Shown: positions 51,505 to 59,815 of the stretch, in pieces
How the letters are laid out: each line of letters opens with the position of its first letter
Numbering within the stretch: position 1 is the first letter of the stretch
NCBI GenBank assembly: GCA_039201605.1
Contig: JBCCRO010000014.1
Span: forward strand, 1 to 64,000
Direction of reading: 5' to 3'
Length of the DNA stretch: 64,000 nucleotides
Origin: CADEDH01 sp039201605
GTDB taxonomy: Bacteria > Actinomycetota > Acidimicrobiia > Acidimicrobiales > SZUA-35
Program-made: the position numbers and the translations under genes
Notes under the pieces: model-generated
The model's input: only the letters and a program-made list of their open reading frames with translations
The model's database searches: none
Told to the model about the DNA's origin: nothing

Positions 51505-53165
51505 CAGCTCGGGCTGTCGCTGCGGTAGTAGGCGTACTTGTCGCGCTTGAACAGGCCACCCCGCTCGAACTTCTGGCGGTTCATCACCGCACCGAGGAGC
51601 TTGGAGCCGCTGCGCTCGAGATCGGCCCGGACCTGCAGGAGGTCGGAGGTCTCGGTGCGCTCGGTGTCGACGACGACGATGACGCCGTCGACGTAGCGGG
51701 CGGCCGACACCGCATCGGCGGTGCTCAGCACGGGTGGGGTGTCGACGACGACGTATTCGACGTCCTCCCGCTCCAGCTCCTTCACCATCTGCTCGAAGCG
51801 ATCGGAGTTCAGCAGCTCACCCGGGTTGTTGGGTGGGGTGCCGGAGCGGATCAGCCACAGGTTGTCGATACCGGGGACCTTCTCGGCGTTGAGCTCGGCG
51901 GCGGCGGCCAGGTACTCGGACAGGCCGGGGCGGTTGCCCTCCATGCCGAACAGCTTCTCCAGCGTGGGGCGGCGCAGATCGGCCGACACCAGCACACAGC
52001 GGGAGCCGTTTTGGGCCAGGGCGATGGCCAGGTTGGCCGAGGTGAGGCTCTTGCCCTCGGCGGGGGAGGAGCTGGTGACGATCAGCGAGCTGACGCCGCT
52101 GGAGGAGTTGAGGAACTGGACCGAGCTGCGCAGTCGTCGGAATGCCTCTCGGGCCGCCGCCACTCTGGCCGAGCCCCCTGAGGAGAGCATGATCAGGCTG
52201 CTGGGGCCGGCCCGATGGCCGAGGCCCAGGGTCGGGATGGCGCCCATCACGGTGGCCCCCAGGGCCAGGGCGACGTCCTCGGACTCGCGGGCGGTGGTGT
52301 CGAGCCGCTCCAGGAGGAAGGCGGTGACGAAGCCGAGCAGACCGCCGAGGAAGAGGCCGCCGATCAGCACCAGGTTCTGCGGGATGCCGTCGGGGGTGGT
52401 TGGCGTGGTGGCGTCGAGCAGCACCTCGCCGGACGTGGCCCGGGTGGCCAGCTCGTTGCGGGCTTCGGCGGCGTCGGCGTTGAGGTTGCGGATCTCGGTG
52501 TTGATCGCGTTGACCTCGGTCTGGATGGTGTTGATCTGGGTGGTGATGGCGTTGAGCTGCTCGGTCCGCTGCGGACTGTCCGGCTCGGCGCCGACGAGTG
52601 AACGGTCGGACTGGAGGCCGGCCACCACCGTGGCCAGCTCGCCGGCCTGGGCTCCGAGCTCCTGAGCCCGGGTCTCCGCCTGTTCGATCGTCGTGTCGTA
52701 GAAGCCGACGGCCGCCGTCTCCCGGTTGGTCACGTAGTTGTTGGCGAAGGAGTTGGCGGCCGTGGCCGCTGCGGCGGCGTCGAGAGAGGTGTAGTTGACG
52801 TTCAGCACCTCGGAATCGGGCCGGAAGTCGACCTCGAGGTTCTCGAGCAGGGCACCCGGGGTGGTGTTGAGCCCCATGTCGGTGATCACCTGATTGGACG
52901 TGGCGTTGGAGGCGAGGATCAGACGCTCACTCTCCAGGTTCGGGTCGACCAGGCGGTTGCCGTCGATCGAGCCCACCGGCGTCGGGCGCAGCAGCACGCT
53001 GGCCGTCGCCGTGTACGTCGGGGTACGGGTGGCGGTGAAGAGCAGGGCTCCCGCCAGTCCGAGCAAGGTGAGGGCGACGACCACCCACTTGTGGCGCTGA
53101 ACCGCCCGGAGGTAGTCCTCCAGGCGTGCGGCCTCCGGGGCCGTCGTTGCGCTCTGATACATCAT
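51504..53165 (-). CDS. Wzc-like polysaccharide co-polymerase/BY-kinase with C-terminal Tyr cluster
   Basis: 553 residues, ATG with GAGGGGG 7 bp upstream. Wzz domain with helices near 28-46 and 265-285, and a long periplasmic coiled coil (~150-240). The kinase domain has SSSPAEGKSLTSANLAIAL (Walker A), CVLVSADLRRPTL (A') and YVVVDTPPVLSTAD (Walker B). The C-terminus ends KRDKYAYYRSD, a compact Tyr cluster for autophosphorylation as in true BY-kinases. A low-molecular-weight phosphatase gene 2 kb away is the natural counter-enzyme. It is the best kinase candidate of the three Wzc-like proteins here. Confidence 0.9.
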   Translation of the reverse strand: MMYQSATTAPEAARLEDYLRAVQRHKWVVVALTLLGLAGALLFTATRTPTYTATASVLLRPTPVGSIDGNRLVDPNLESERLILASNATSNQVITDMGLNTTPGALLENLEVDFRPDSEVLNVNYTSLDAAAAATAANSFANNYVTNRETAAVGFYDTTIEQAETRAQELGAQAGELATVVAGLQSDRSLVGAEPDSPQRTEQLNAITTQINTIQTEVNAINTEIRNLNADAAEARNELATRATSGEVLLDATTPTTPDGIPQNLVLIGGLFLGGLLGFVTAFLLERLDTTARESEDVALALGATVMGAIPTLGLGHRAGPSSLIMLSSGGSARVAAAREAFRRLRSSVQFLNSSSGVSSLIVTSSSPAEGKSLTSANLAIALAQNGSRCVLVSADLRRPTLEKLFGMEGNRPGLSEYLAAAAELNAEKVPGIDNLWLIRSGTPPNNPGELLNSDRFEQMVKELEREDVEYVVVDTPPVLSTADAVSAARYVDGVIVVVDTERTETSDLLQVRADLERSGSKLLGAVMNRQKFERGGLFKRDKYAYYRSDSPS

Positions 53166-53258
53166 GGGTGCGCCCCCTCATTCGAGTAGGTAGCTGGTGC
53201 GGCGGGACCCTTCATGCTACCGCCGGCCGGAGTCATGGCTGTCGGAGGTATCCCTGGG

Positions 53259-54296
53259 CTATTCACCGTGTGCCTCCATGGCCGTTCGGCCCGGTTCGTC
53301 GCCCGTTCCCGGGCCCGTCCCTGCGCCGTAACTCCTGCTCCGGCGACCCAGTAAGCCTTCCAGGAAGCCGAAACCTCGGTGCAACAACGTCACGCCCCTC
53401 ACCACTCGGGCGTAGTTTAGGGTCACCGCGCCCACCAGCACAGTCGCCACGCCCTGGACGAGACGGATGACACCCCGGGCGGCGAACGAGCCTCGGGGCC
53501 GAAACCCGTCCTCCTGGGCCAGATTGGCCCGCACATAGGAGGCGGTGGCCCGCCGGGCCCGGTTCGCCAACCAGCGGGCCGTCGTCCGGTCCGGACCGAC
53601 CAGTTCGGTGACCGCCCCCCGGGCCGACCACCGCAGGTCGAGGCCGGCGGCCACGGCGGCCCGGCTGAAGGCCACGTCCTCCCCGCCGGTGAAGGCGAAG
53701 GCGGGATCGAAGCGGACGCCGGCCTCGCGGGTCCGGGTCAGGTCGATGGCGAGGTTGCCCGATCGCAGCCAGGGCACGGCGTTGCCGTGGGGCGGGTCGT
53801 CGCGGTCGAAAAAGCCACCGGTGGTCACCCAGGCCGGTGGCTTGTCCTCGAAGGCGGTCAGGACGGGGGCGCCCACCAGGGCGGCGCCCGTGGTTTGGAG
53901 CACCTCGAGCTGGCCGTGGGGCCAGCCCTCCTCGGCGGTCTCGTCGTCGTCGATGAAGACGAGGACGACCCCCGTCGCCTCGTCGAGGGCGCGGTTGCGG
54001 GCCGCGGCGAGGCCGGGCTCGGGCTCGTGGACGTGGCGCACCACGTCGCCCAGCCCGTGCTCGTCGGCCCAGGCGAGCACCACCTCGGTGGCCGACGCCT
54101 CCGGGTCGTTGTCGATCACGACCACCTCGGTGATGGCGTGGCGTGTGTCCGCCGGGATGGCGGACGGGCCGACCACTCGGGCCTGACGCAGGCTGTCGAG
54201 GGTTTTTCGGACCGACCAGGGCCGCTTATAGGTAAGTATACCTATAGTGACGGCGTGGAGTTCGTCCGGCCCGGACGCGGGGGTGTTAAGGGCCAC
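53259..54296 (-). CDS. GT2-family glycosyltransferase
   Basis: 345 residues from GTG 54296; the start is uncertain, but the conserved VTIGILTYKRPWSVRKTLDSL begins at about residue 16, so little can be removed. Metal site VFIDDDETAEEGW near residue 115, and FAFTGGEDVAFSRAAVAAG the catalytic ED block near 210. The C-terminal third is basic and hydrophobic (VATVLVGAVTLNYARVVRGV), suggesting membrane contact. The codons for TIGILTYK are unusually AT-rich and form a perfect palindrome. Substrate unknown. Confidence 0.82.
   Translation of the reverse strand: MALNTPASGPDELHAVTIGILTYKRPWSVRKTLDSLRQARVVGPSAIPADTRHAITEVVVIDNDPEASATEVVLAWADEHGLGDVVRHVHEPEPGLAAARNRALDEATGVVLVFIDDDETAEEGWPHGQLEVLQTTGAALVGAPVLTAFEDKPPAWVTTGGFFDRDDPPHGNAVPWLRSGNLAIDLTRTREAGVRFDPAFAFTGGEDVAFSRAAVAAGLDLRWSARGAVTELVGPDRTTARWLANRARRATASYVRANLAQEDGFRPRGSFAARGVIRLVQGVATVLVGAVTLNYARVVRGVTLLHRGFGFLEGLLGRRSRSYGAGTGPGTGDEPGRTAMEAHGE
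54227..54246. promoter_or_regulatory. AT-rich palindrome near the start of the 53-kb glycosyltransferase
   Basis: tataggta (54227-54234) and tacctata (54239-54246) form an 8-bp perfect inverted repeat with a 4-bp centre, in an otherwise GC-rich chromosome. It lies inside the coding sequence of the glycosyltransferase, ~190 bp from the divergent sugar transferase, and looks like a protein-binding site. No protein can be named. Confidence 0.4.
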
Positions 54297-54437
54297 TGTT
54301 GAAGCCTTTTCTGTGCTGCTACCTCAGACTCCAGGCCTCGACAACCGGAAATTTTGCTCAGCTCGCAATGGTTCCGGGCAGGTGGTGCCTTCGACTACGG
54401 TGACCCCCGTTATGGGGCTGGAGGTCGTCTGCGACCA

Positions 54438-55130
54438 GTGGTAAACGTAACAACTCAGCTTGATGTCCCGTCGTACATCCCGACGGGCATTCCTCCTCAG
54501 CCAGTGCTTCTGGTTCCGAGGGTCACCACCTACAACCGGTGGTTCAAGCGTCCGGTCGACGTCGCCCTGTCTCTGGCGGCGATCCTGTTGCTTGCTCCGC
54601 TGCTCGTGTTCATCGCCCTGTCGATCCCCGTCCTCCTCGGACCGGGTGGCATCATCTATCGCCAGGAGCGGGTCGGCCGCCACGGCAAGCCGTTCACGAT
54701 CTACAAGTTCCGTTCGATGCTGCGCGATCGGCGCCGCAACACCGACGCCGCCTACATCGGCCCGGAGCGTCGCAAGACGCACAAGTCGCGCAACGACCCC
54801 CGTCACCGCCCCTACGGCCGGTTCCTGCGGGCCACGAGCCTCGACGAGCTGCCGCAGCTGTTCAACATCCTCCGGGGTGAGATGAGCCTCGTCGGTCCCC
54901 GGCCGGAGTTGACGGCCGTCGCCGAGGAGGAGGGCTTCGCCCACCACCCCCGACACCTGACCCGGCCCGGACTCACCGGCCCGTTCCAGGTGTCGCCCCT
55001 GCGGTCGATGAACCGCATCTCGTCGGGCCTCCATCTCGACGTCGACTACGTGGTCGACGTGCGGGCGGCGGCCGACTTCAGGATCCTGGCGCGGACGGTT
55101 CTGATCCCCTTCTTGCGGCGCGGGAGTTGA
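54438..55130 (+). CDS. Short polyprenyl-phosphate sugar-1-phosphate transferase (PglC/WcaJ catalytic type)
   Basis: 230 residues from GTG 54438; the frame is open from TTG 54354, and the start is not decided by a good ribosome site. One hydrophobic hairpin (VALSLAAILLLAPLLVFIALSIPVLL) precedes the catalytic core: IIYRQERVGRHGKPFTIYKFRSMLRD, TSLDELPQLFNILRGEMSLVGPRPEL and TRPGLTGPFQVS. It lacks the large N-terminal membrane domain of the 36-kb transferase. An insert rich in basic residues (RRKTHKSRNDPRHRPYG) replaces the shorter loop in most relatives. The second initiating enzyme of the locus, 8 bp upstream of the phosphatase gene. Confidence 0.85.
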   Translation: MVNVTTQLDVPSYIPTGIPPQPVLLVPRVTTYNRWFKRPVDVALSLAAILLLAPLLVFIALSIPVLLGPGGIIYRQERVGRHGKPFTIYKFRSMLRDRRRNTDAAYIGPERRKTHKSRNDPRHRPYGRFLRATSLDELPQLFNILRGEMSLVGPRPELTAVAEEEGFAHHPRHLTRPGLTGPFQVSPLRSMNRISSGLHLDVDYVVDVRAAADFRILARTVLIPFLRRGS

Positions 55131-55137
55131 GCCAACC

Positions 55138-55659
55138 ATTCAGTACCGAGTTCTGTTCGTCTGTACCGCCAACATCTGCCGCAGCCCCACCGCCGAACTG
55201 CTGTCCCGGTACCGCTACGGAGAAGATCGTGTACTCGTCCGCTCGGCCGGCTTCCTCATGGAGGGGGAGTCCTCGCCGTCGCTGCTGATCGACGCGTTGG
55301 CCGAGCACGGGATCGACGGCTCCCACCACCGGAGCCACAAGGTCGACGTGGCCAGCCTCAACGCGGCCGATCTCGTCCTCACGATGGAGGGCGATCACGT
55401 CCAGCGTGCCACCCTGCTGCACCGTGAGGCCTTCCCCAAGATCATGCCCCTCACCGAGGCGGCCGCCGTCATACGGGAGCACGGGCCGATGGTGCCCGCC
55501 GATCTGGTGGCGGCGGTGAACCGCGAGCGCGACCCGGGGTCGTACCTCTCGACCACCTGGGACGTGGACGACCCCTACAAGCGCAAGTTGAAGGACTACC
55601 GGCGGGCCGTCGTCGAGATCTCCGGCCTGGTCGACGACGTCGTCGGTCGATTGGCCTAG
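55138..55659 (+). CDS. Low-molecular-weight protein-tyrosine phosphatase, apparent ATT start
   Basis: 173 residues if translation begins at ATT 55138. The frame downstream of the previous in-frame TGA (55102-55104) contains no ATG, GTG or TTG before ATG 55258, and beginning there would delete the whole active-site loop. From ATT the protein reads IQYRVLFVCTANICRSPTAELL, with Cys9-x5-Arg15 of the CX5R P-loop at the normal place, and the acid Asp145 in DDPYKRK. Length is normal for the family (~150-175). GGGAG (55122-55126) lies 11 bp upstream. In polysaccharide loci these enzymes dephosphorylate BY-kinases such as the one at 51.5 kb. Confidence 0.85.
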   Translation: MQYRVLFVCTANICRSPTAELLSRYRYGEDRVLVRSAGFLMEGESSPSLLIDALAEHGIDGSHHRSHKVDVASLNAADLVLTMEGDHVQRATLLHREAFPKIMPLTEAAAVIREHGPMVPADLVAAVNRERDPGSYLSTTWDVDDPYKRKLKDYRRAVVEISGLVDDVVGRLA

Positions 55660-55685
55660 CCGTCCTGCGGCCCGACGCCGCCCCG

Positions 55686-56966
55686 CTAGCCCCGCCCGCC
55701 TGCGGGCCAGGTGAGCGCCCCGTTGGTCACGAAGGCGAGGGCGATGGTGGCGATCACCGACACGGTGCTGGTCAGCAGCACGAACGTCAGCCCGGCGCCG
55801 AGCCCGAGGCTCGACCGGTGGTTCTCGAGCAGGGCCATCGTGCCGCTCAGGGCCATCCCGGATTGGGCCAGCACCAGGTGGAAGAGCGTGAGCCGACCGA
55901 TGGCGCTGCGGCGTCGCCGCCGGAGCCGATCGGCGAACGTGATCCGCTCGTGCAGGCCGAACTCGAACAGGCCGGCGATCGCGAACGAGACCAGCGCCGG
56001 CAGGGGACCGGGGAGCACCCAGTCGAGCATGCTGAGGAGCGAGAGCCGCATGCTGAGGCCGGTGACGGCGATGATGGCGTAGGTGGCGAAGCGGATCGAG
56101 GCCAGCCGGGCCACCGCCAGTCCGACCACCGACCACAGGTAGGCGATGACGACCCCGCCCGAGAGCTTGGTCTCGCCCCACGAGCGGGTGCGGAACTCGT
56201 AGCCCACCTCGGCCACCACCGGTCGATCGCCCCGGGCCAGCATTTCGAGGCCGATCTTGAAGCCCTGGGGATCAAGCTCGCGACGTATGGCGTCGAACCG
56301 CGGCCGGGAAACGGCGAAGAAGCCGGTCATGGGGTCGCTCACCTCGACGCCGAGCAGGACGTGGGCGAGTTGGGCGCCGGCCCGGGAGATGAGGCGTCGA
56401 CCCGGTCCCCAGGTGCCGTAGCTGCCGCCGTCGCTCTCTCGGGTCCCGATGCTCACCTCGGCCCCGTCGTCGATGATGGCCGACACCAGGTCGGGGAGTT
56501 TGGTCTCGTCGTGCTGCAGGTCGGCGTCGATCACGGCCAGCACCCGGCCCCGGGCCACCGTCATCCCCTCGATCACGGCCGACGACAGCCCGCGACGCCC
56601 AACACGTCGGATCACCTGGATTCGGGGGTTGTCGGCGGCGAGATTCTCCGCCGCCTCCCAGGTGCGGTCGGGCGAATCGTCGTCGACCACGACGATCTCG
56701 TGGTCGAGGTCGGCCAAGACCAGGCCGAGCCGGGGGAGGAGCTCGTTGATGTTCTCCCGCTCGTTGTAGGACGGGACGATCACCGACACCGTCGGGCGGG
56801 CGGGGCGGCGTCGGTCGTAGCGCGCCGGACGGCCGCCGACGACCTCGGCCCTCTCCGCCCCCGCCGACGGGGGCGCGAGGGCGACGTCGACCTCCGCCGG
56901 CCGATCCGATCCGCTCACCCTTGGCTCATCGGCCGCACGGGCCCGCTCTGGAGCAAACCGGGCCAC
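55686..56966 (-). CDS. Polyprenol-phosphate sugar synthase fused to a GtrA-like membrane domain
   Basis: 426 residues. After a ~55-residue disordered start, a DPM1-type GT2 domain spans ~58-285 (VSVIVPSYNERENINELLPRL, IVVVDDDSPDRTW, RRGLSSAVIEGM, VIDADLQHDE, DPMTGFFAVSR). It transfers a sugar from a nucleotide to polyprenyl phosphate on the cytosolic face. The C-terminal ~130 residues contain four hydrophobic helices of the GtrA type, thought to help flip such lipids. The fusion is common in actinobacteria. It may feed an extracytoplasmic glycosyltransferase. It borders the polysaccharide locus. Confidence 0.88.
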   Translation of the reverse strand: MARFAPERARAADEPRVSGSDRPAEVDVALAPPSAGAERAEVVGGRPARYDRRRPARPTVSVIVPSYNERENINELLPRLGLVLADLDHEIVVVDDDSPDRTWEAAENLAADNPRIQVIRRVGRRGLSSAVIEGMTVARGRVLAVIDADLQHDETKLPDLVSAIIDDGAEVSIGTRESDGGSYGTWGPGRRLISRAGAQLAHVLLGVEVSDPMTGFFAVSRPRFDAIRRELDPQGFKIGLEMLARGDRPVVAEVGYEFRTRSWGETKLSGGVVIAYLWSVVGLAVARLASIRFATYAIIAVTGLSMRLSLLSMLDWVLPGPLPALVSFAIAGLFEFGLHERITFADRLRRRRRSAIGRLTLFHLVLAQSGMALSGTMALLENHRSSLGLGAGLTFVLLTSTVSVIATIALAFVTNGALTWPAGGRG

Positions 56967-57021
56967 CCGACCTGTTGTCGGGTCGCCGCGTCGGAGGCGG
57001 CGGCCGAGATCGGCCGGTGGC

Positions 57022-57720
57022 CTAGGGGCGGGTGGCGGTGTAGAGCTGGGTGATGCCCACCGACAACTGACGCCGCTCCACCTCGACGAAGCCGGCCTCG
57101 GCCAGGAGCGCCTTCAACGCCTCGGGCTCGGGCAGATAGGCCAGCGAGCGGGGGAGGTAGGCGTAGGCCGACCTGTCGGAGAGGAGCCCCCCGATGCGGG
57201 GGACCACGTTGTTGAAATAGAGGCCGTGACCCCAGCGGAGGAAGCCGTTGTCGGGCTCCGAGGCGTCGAGCAGCGAGATGCGGCCGCCGGGGCGGACCAC
57301 CCGGTGGAGCTCGGCGAAGAACGGGGCCAGGTCGACCAGATTGCGCAGGGCGAACCCGCACACGGCGGCGTCGGCCCCGGCCTCGGCCACCGGCATGGCC
57401 AGCAGATCGCCCTGGACCCGGGGTCCGTCGGTGCGGGCGGCGTCGAGCATGCCGTAGGACAGATCGATGCCGATCGGGTGGTGGCCCAGCTTCTCCAGCT
57501 CAACGCAGAAGTCGCCGGTACCGCTGGCCAGGTCGAGCACGGTGGCGCCGGGGATGAGGCGCAGCTCCTCGAGGGCGATCCGCCGCCAGCGGACGTCCAT
57601 CCGGAACGTCATCAGCCGGTTGACCAGGTCGTAGCGGGGGGCGATCGTGTCGAACATCGTTCGCACCCGCTGGCGCTTCTCGTCACCGGTGGGCAGGCGG
57701 TCGTCGGGCATCACGGTCAT
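57022..57720 (-). CDS. menG: UbiE/MenG-family demethylmenaquinone methyltransferase
   Basis: SAM-dependent C-methyltransferase that makes menaquinone from demethylmenaquinone. It is 232 residues. The family opening MFDTIAPRYDLVNRLMTFRMDVRWRR, SAM motif I VLDLASGTGDFCVEL, IDLSYGMLDAA, GFALRNLVDLAPFFAELHRVVRPGG and the end SVGITQLYTATRP are all typical. The start ATG 57720 has a second in-frame ATG three codons later. Actinobacteria use menaquinone, so MenG is the better name than UbiE. Only a 55-bp gap separates it from the DPM1-GtrA gene on the same strand. Confidence 0.92.
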   Translation of the reverse strand: MTVMPDDRLPTGDEKRQRVRTMFDTIAPRYDLVNRLMTFRMDVRWRRIALEELRLIPGATVLDLASGTGDFCVELEKLGHHPIGIDLSYGMLDAARTDGPRVQGDLLAMPVAEAGADAAVCGFALRNLVDLAPFFAELHRVVRPGGRISLLDASEPDNGFLRWGHGLYFNNVVPRIGGLLSDRSAYAYLPRSLAYLPEPEALKALLAEAGFVEVERRQLSVGITQLYTATRP

Positions 57721-57802
57721 CGTCTACGACACTACCGACTCCGCCGGGCCGACCTCGGACCGCGGCCGCTCGTCGCCCACGGCCTCGGCCGGGGACTCAT
57801 GC

Positions 57803-59341
57803 TCAGCACTGGGCGACGTCGGCGGGCACCTCGTCGGCCAGGAAGTAGGCGCTGACCAGGTCCTGGGTGCACGGGCTCGACCGATAGGCGGTGTGTCCGT
57901 CGGATTCGACGACGATCAGCCCGGCCTGATCCAGCTCGGCGGCCACCGAGACGGCGTTGACCAGCGGGGTGGCCGGATCGTTGGTGTTGCCGATGACCAG
58001 GGCGGCCGGGGCCCCGGTGGCCGAGATCGGGCCCCGGGGGGCGCCCTCGGCCTCGGGCCAGTGGGCGCAGGTGCGGACCTCGTTGGCCACGATGGCCCCG
58101 AAGCGGGGGTGGTCGGCCGCCATCTGATCGGCGAAGGCCTCCCACTCGATCGGGTCGTCGGGCCGGGGACTGTCGGTGCAGACCACGGCCACGTAGGAGG
58201 TGAAGTCGATCGAGGAGACGAAGAAGTCGCTCAGCCGCTCCAGGCCCGACAGGTCGCCCTGGTCGGCGGCGGCCAACGCGGCCACGTACGTGGGCCAGAT
58301 GCCATCGCTGTACAGCGCGACCAGGGCAGCCAACTCCACCTCGGTCTGACCGACCTGGCCGACCGGGCCGTTGGCCTCCAGGGCGGCGACCAGCCGGTCG
58401 TGGGCGGCGGCGGCCCCGCCCGGAGGGCAGGTGAGGGTGGTGCCGCAGGCGGCGTCGAGCACCTGGAACGACACCTCGAAGGCCCCGGCCTGCTGGTCGA
58501 GGAGGTCGGGGAGGCTGAACGTCGGATCGACCACGCCGTCGAGGGCGAGGTGGCCGACCAGCTCGGGGAACCGGTCGGCGTAGACCAGGCCGATCAGGGT
58601 GCCGTAGCTGAAGCCGTAGTAGTGGAGCCGCTCGTCGCCGACGCCCTGGCGGAGGAGGTCGAGGTCGCGGATGACGGCGTCGGTGTCGAGATGGGCCAGG
58701 AGGGGCTGGTCGCCGACGCACTCTTCGGCCACGGCAGCCGCCTCGGCGTCGAGCTCGGCCACCTCCTCCTCGGAGTCGGGGGAGTGGTCGGCCAGGGGAC
58801 CGACGGTGCGGTCGGTGCCGCACGCCGGCGACGTGCTGGCGCCGACGCCCCGGGGGTCGAAGCCCACCACGTGGTAGCGGGCGCCGATGTCGGAGGTGAA
58901 GGCGAAGCCGTCGAGGACGAAATCGACGCCGGAGCCGCCCGGGCCGCCCGGGTTGACGAAGATCGTGCCCACGACCTCGGCCTCGGGCCCGGTGGCCGGT
59001 CGACGGGCGAGGGCGAGCTCGATGGTCGGGCCGGTCGGGTCGTCGTGATCGAGGGGTACGTCGACCGTGGCGCACTCGAGGATCCCGTCGCTGCAGATCT
59101 GCCAGACGATCGGGTCGACGGCGAAGGGCTCCACGTCGTCAGGGGTCGGCGTCGTCGACTCGGCGGGGGAATCGGCCCCGTCGGCGCCGTCGCCCTCGGT
59201 GGTGTCGGAGTTGAGCGACGGGGTGGATGCGGGCTCGGCGTTGTCGTCGCCGCCAAGGCCCGGAATCGAGCAGGAGGCGAGCAGGAGCGCGACGGCGGCC
59301 AGAACGCCGAGGGCCGCCGTCGACCGGCTTACTCGAACCAC
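57803..59341 (-). CDS. Secreted alpha/beta-hydrolase lipoprotein, tripeptidyl aminopeptidase (TAP) family
   Basis: 512 residues from GTG 59341. The signal peptide ends in the lipobox LASC (Cys ~24), so the protein is a lipoprotein. A disordered acidic linker precedes the hydrolase fold: oxyanion loop NPGGPGGSG, nucleophile Ser in GFSYGT, Asp in GNTNDPATP and His in ESDGHTAYRSSPC. The TAP C-terminal domain (~410-512) with paired Cys matches Streptomyces tripeptidyl aminopeptidases and related exported hydrolases. Its start overlaps the stop of the small membrane protein gene by 13 bp. Substrate may be peptides or esters. Confidence 0.87.
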   Translation of the reverse strand: MVRVSRSTAALGVLAAVALLLASCSIPGLGGDDNAEPASTPSLNSDTTEGDGADGADSPAESTTPTPDDVEPFAVDPIVWQICSDGILECATVDVPLDHDDPTGPTIELALARRPATGPEAEVVGTIFVNPGGPGGSGVDFVLDGFAFTSDIGARYHVVGFDPRGVGASTSPACGTDRTVGPLADHSPDSEEEVAELDAEAAAVAEECVGDQPLLAHLDTDAVIRDLDLLRQGVGDERLHYYGFSYGTLIGLVYADRFPELVGHLALDGVVDPTFSLPDLLDQQAGAFEVSFQVLDAACGTTLTCPPGGAAAAHDRLVAALEANGPVGQVGQTEVELAALVALYSDGIWPTYVAALAAADQGDLSGLERLSDFFVSSIDFTSYVAVVCTDSPRPDDPIEWEAFADQMAADHPRFGAIVANEVRTCAHWPEAEGAPRGPISATGAPAALVIGNTNDPATPLVNAVSVAAELDQAGLIVVESDGHTAYRSSPCTQDLVSAYFLADEVPADVAQC

Positions 59342-59685
59342 ACCCGCTGGTATTCGCGTGAGTGGGCGTGGACCACGGCCACGGCGAGCGCTGCGGGGAA
59401 GACCGAGGCGTTGAGGGCGAGCAGCGTGCGGACCACGCCGTTCGGCACGGCGAAGGCGATCCCGAGGATGTTGAGCAGGGCGATGAGGACGGCGCAGACG
59501 GCGAGGAGGAAGTAGCCCCAGCGCTTGTTGTTGGCCGAGCCAAAGGCACCGACGCCGACCCCTATATAGAGGAGGAACAGGGGCCCGATCGGGGTGAAGA
59601 GGATGCCGAACACCGCCGAGAAGTAGCCGAGGAAGACCGCGGCCTGCAGCGTCTGGGGATGTGACGGGTTGATCCACCTGTTCAT
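59329..59685 (-). CDS. Small membrane protein, unknown function
   Basis: 118 residues from ATG 59685, with GGAG 5 bp upstream; the frame runs open further to 59898 without a convincing start. Four hydrophobic segments (TLQAAVFLGYFSAVFGILF, GPLFLLYIGVGVGAFGS, GYFLLAVCAVLIALLNILGIAF, TLLALNASVFPAALAVAVV) make it polytopic. I do not recognise a family. It overlaps the TAP hydrolase gene by 13 bp, so the pair is translationally coupled and the protein may work with the hydrolase. Confidence 0.72.
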   Translation of the reverse strand: MNRWINPSHPQTLQAAVFLGYFSAVFGILFTPIGPLFLLYIGVGVGAFGSANNKRWGYFLLAVCAVLIALLNILGIAFAVPNGVVRTLLALNASVFPAALAVAVVHAHSREYQRVWFE

Positions 59686-59815
59686 AGCGGCTCCAGTATG
59701 TCGCCCCCGGCCTGGTGTTGCGCGCCGCTCCGGGGATTCGGCCGACCAGGGCAGGGGACGGTGGGCCCAGGGTCGCGTCGAGTGCTGCGTCGGGCGCTCG
59801 GCCGGTGGTTCGACC

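Noticed and set aside
55258..55659. Phosphatase starting at ATG 55258
   Set aside because: It would lack the CX5R active site that is encoded in frame immediately upstream.
25727..56966. Mobile element or prophage carrying the polysaccharide locus
   Set aside because: No transposase, integrase, flanking tRNA or direct repeats were seen; codon use is mostly like the core genome.
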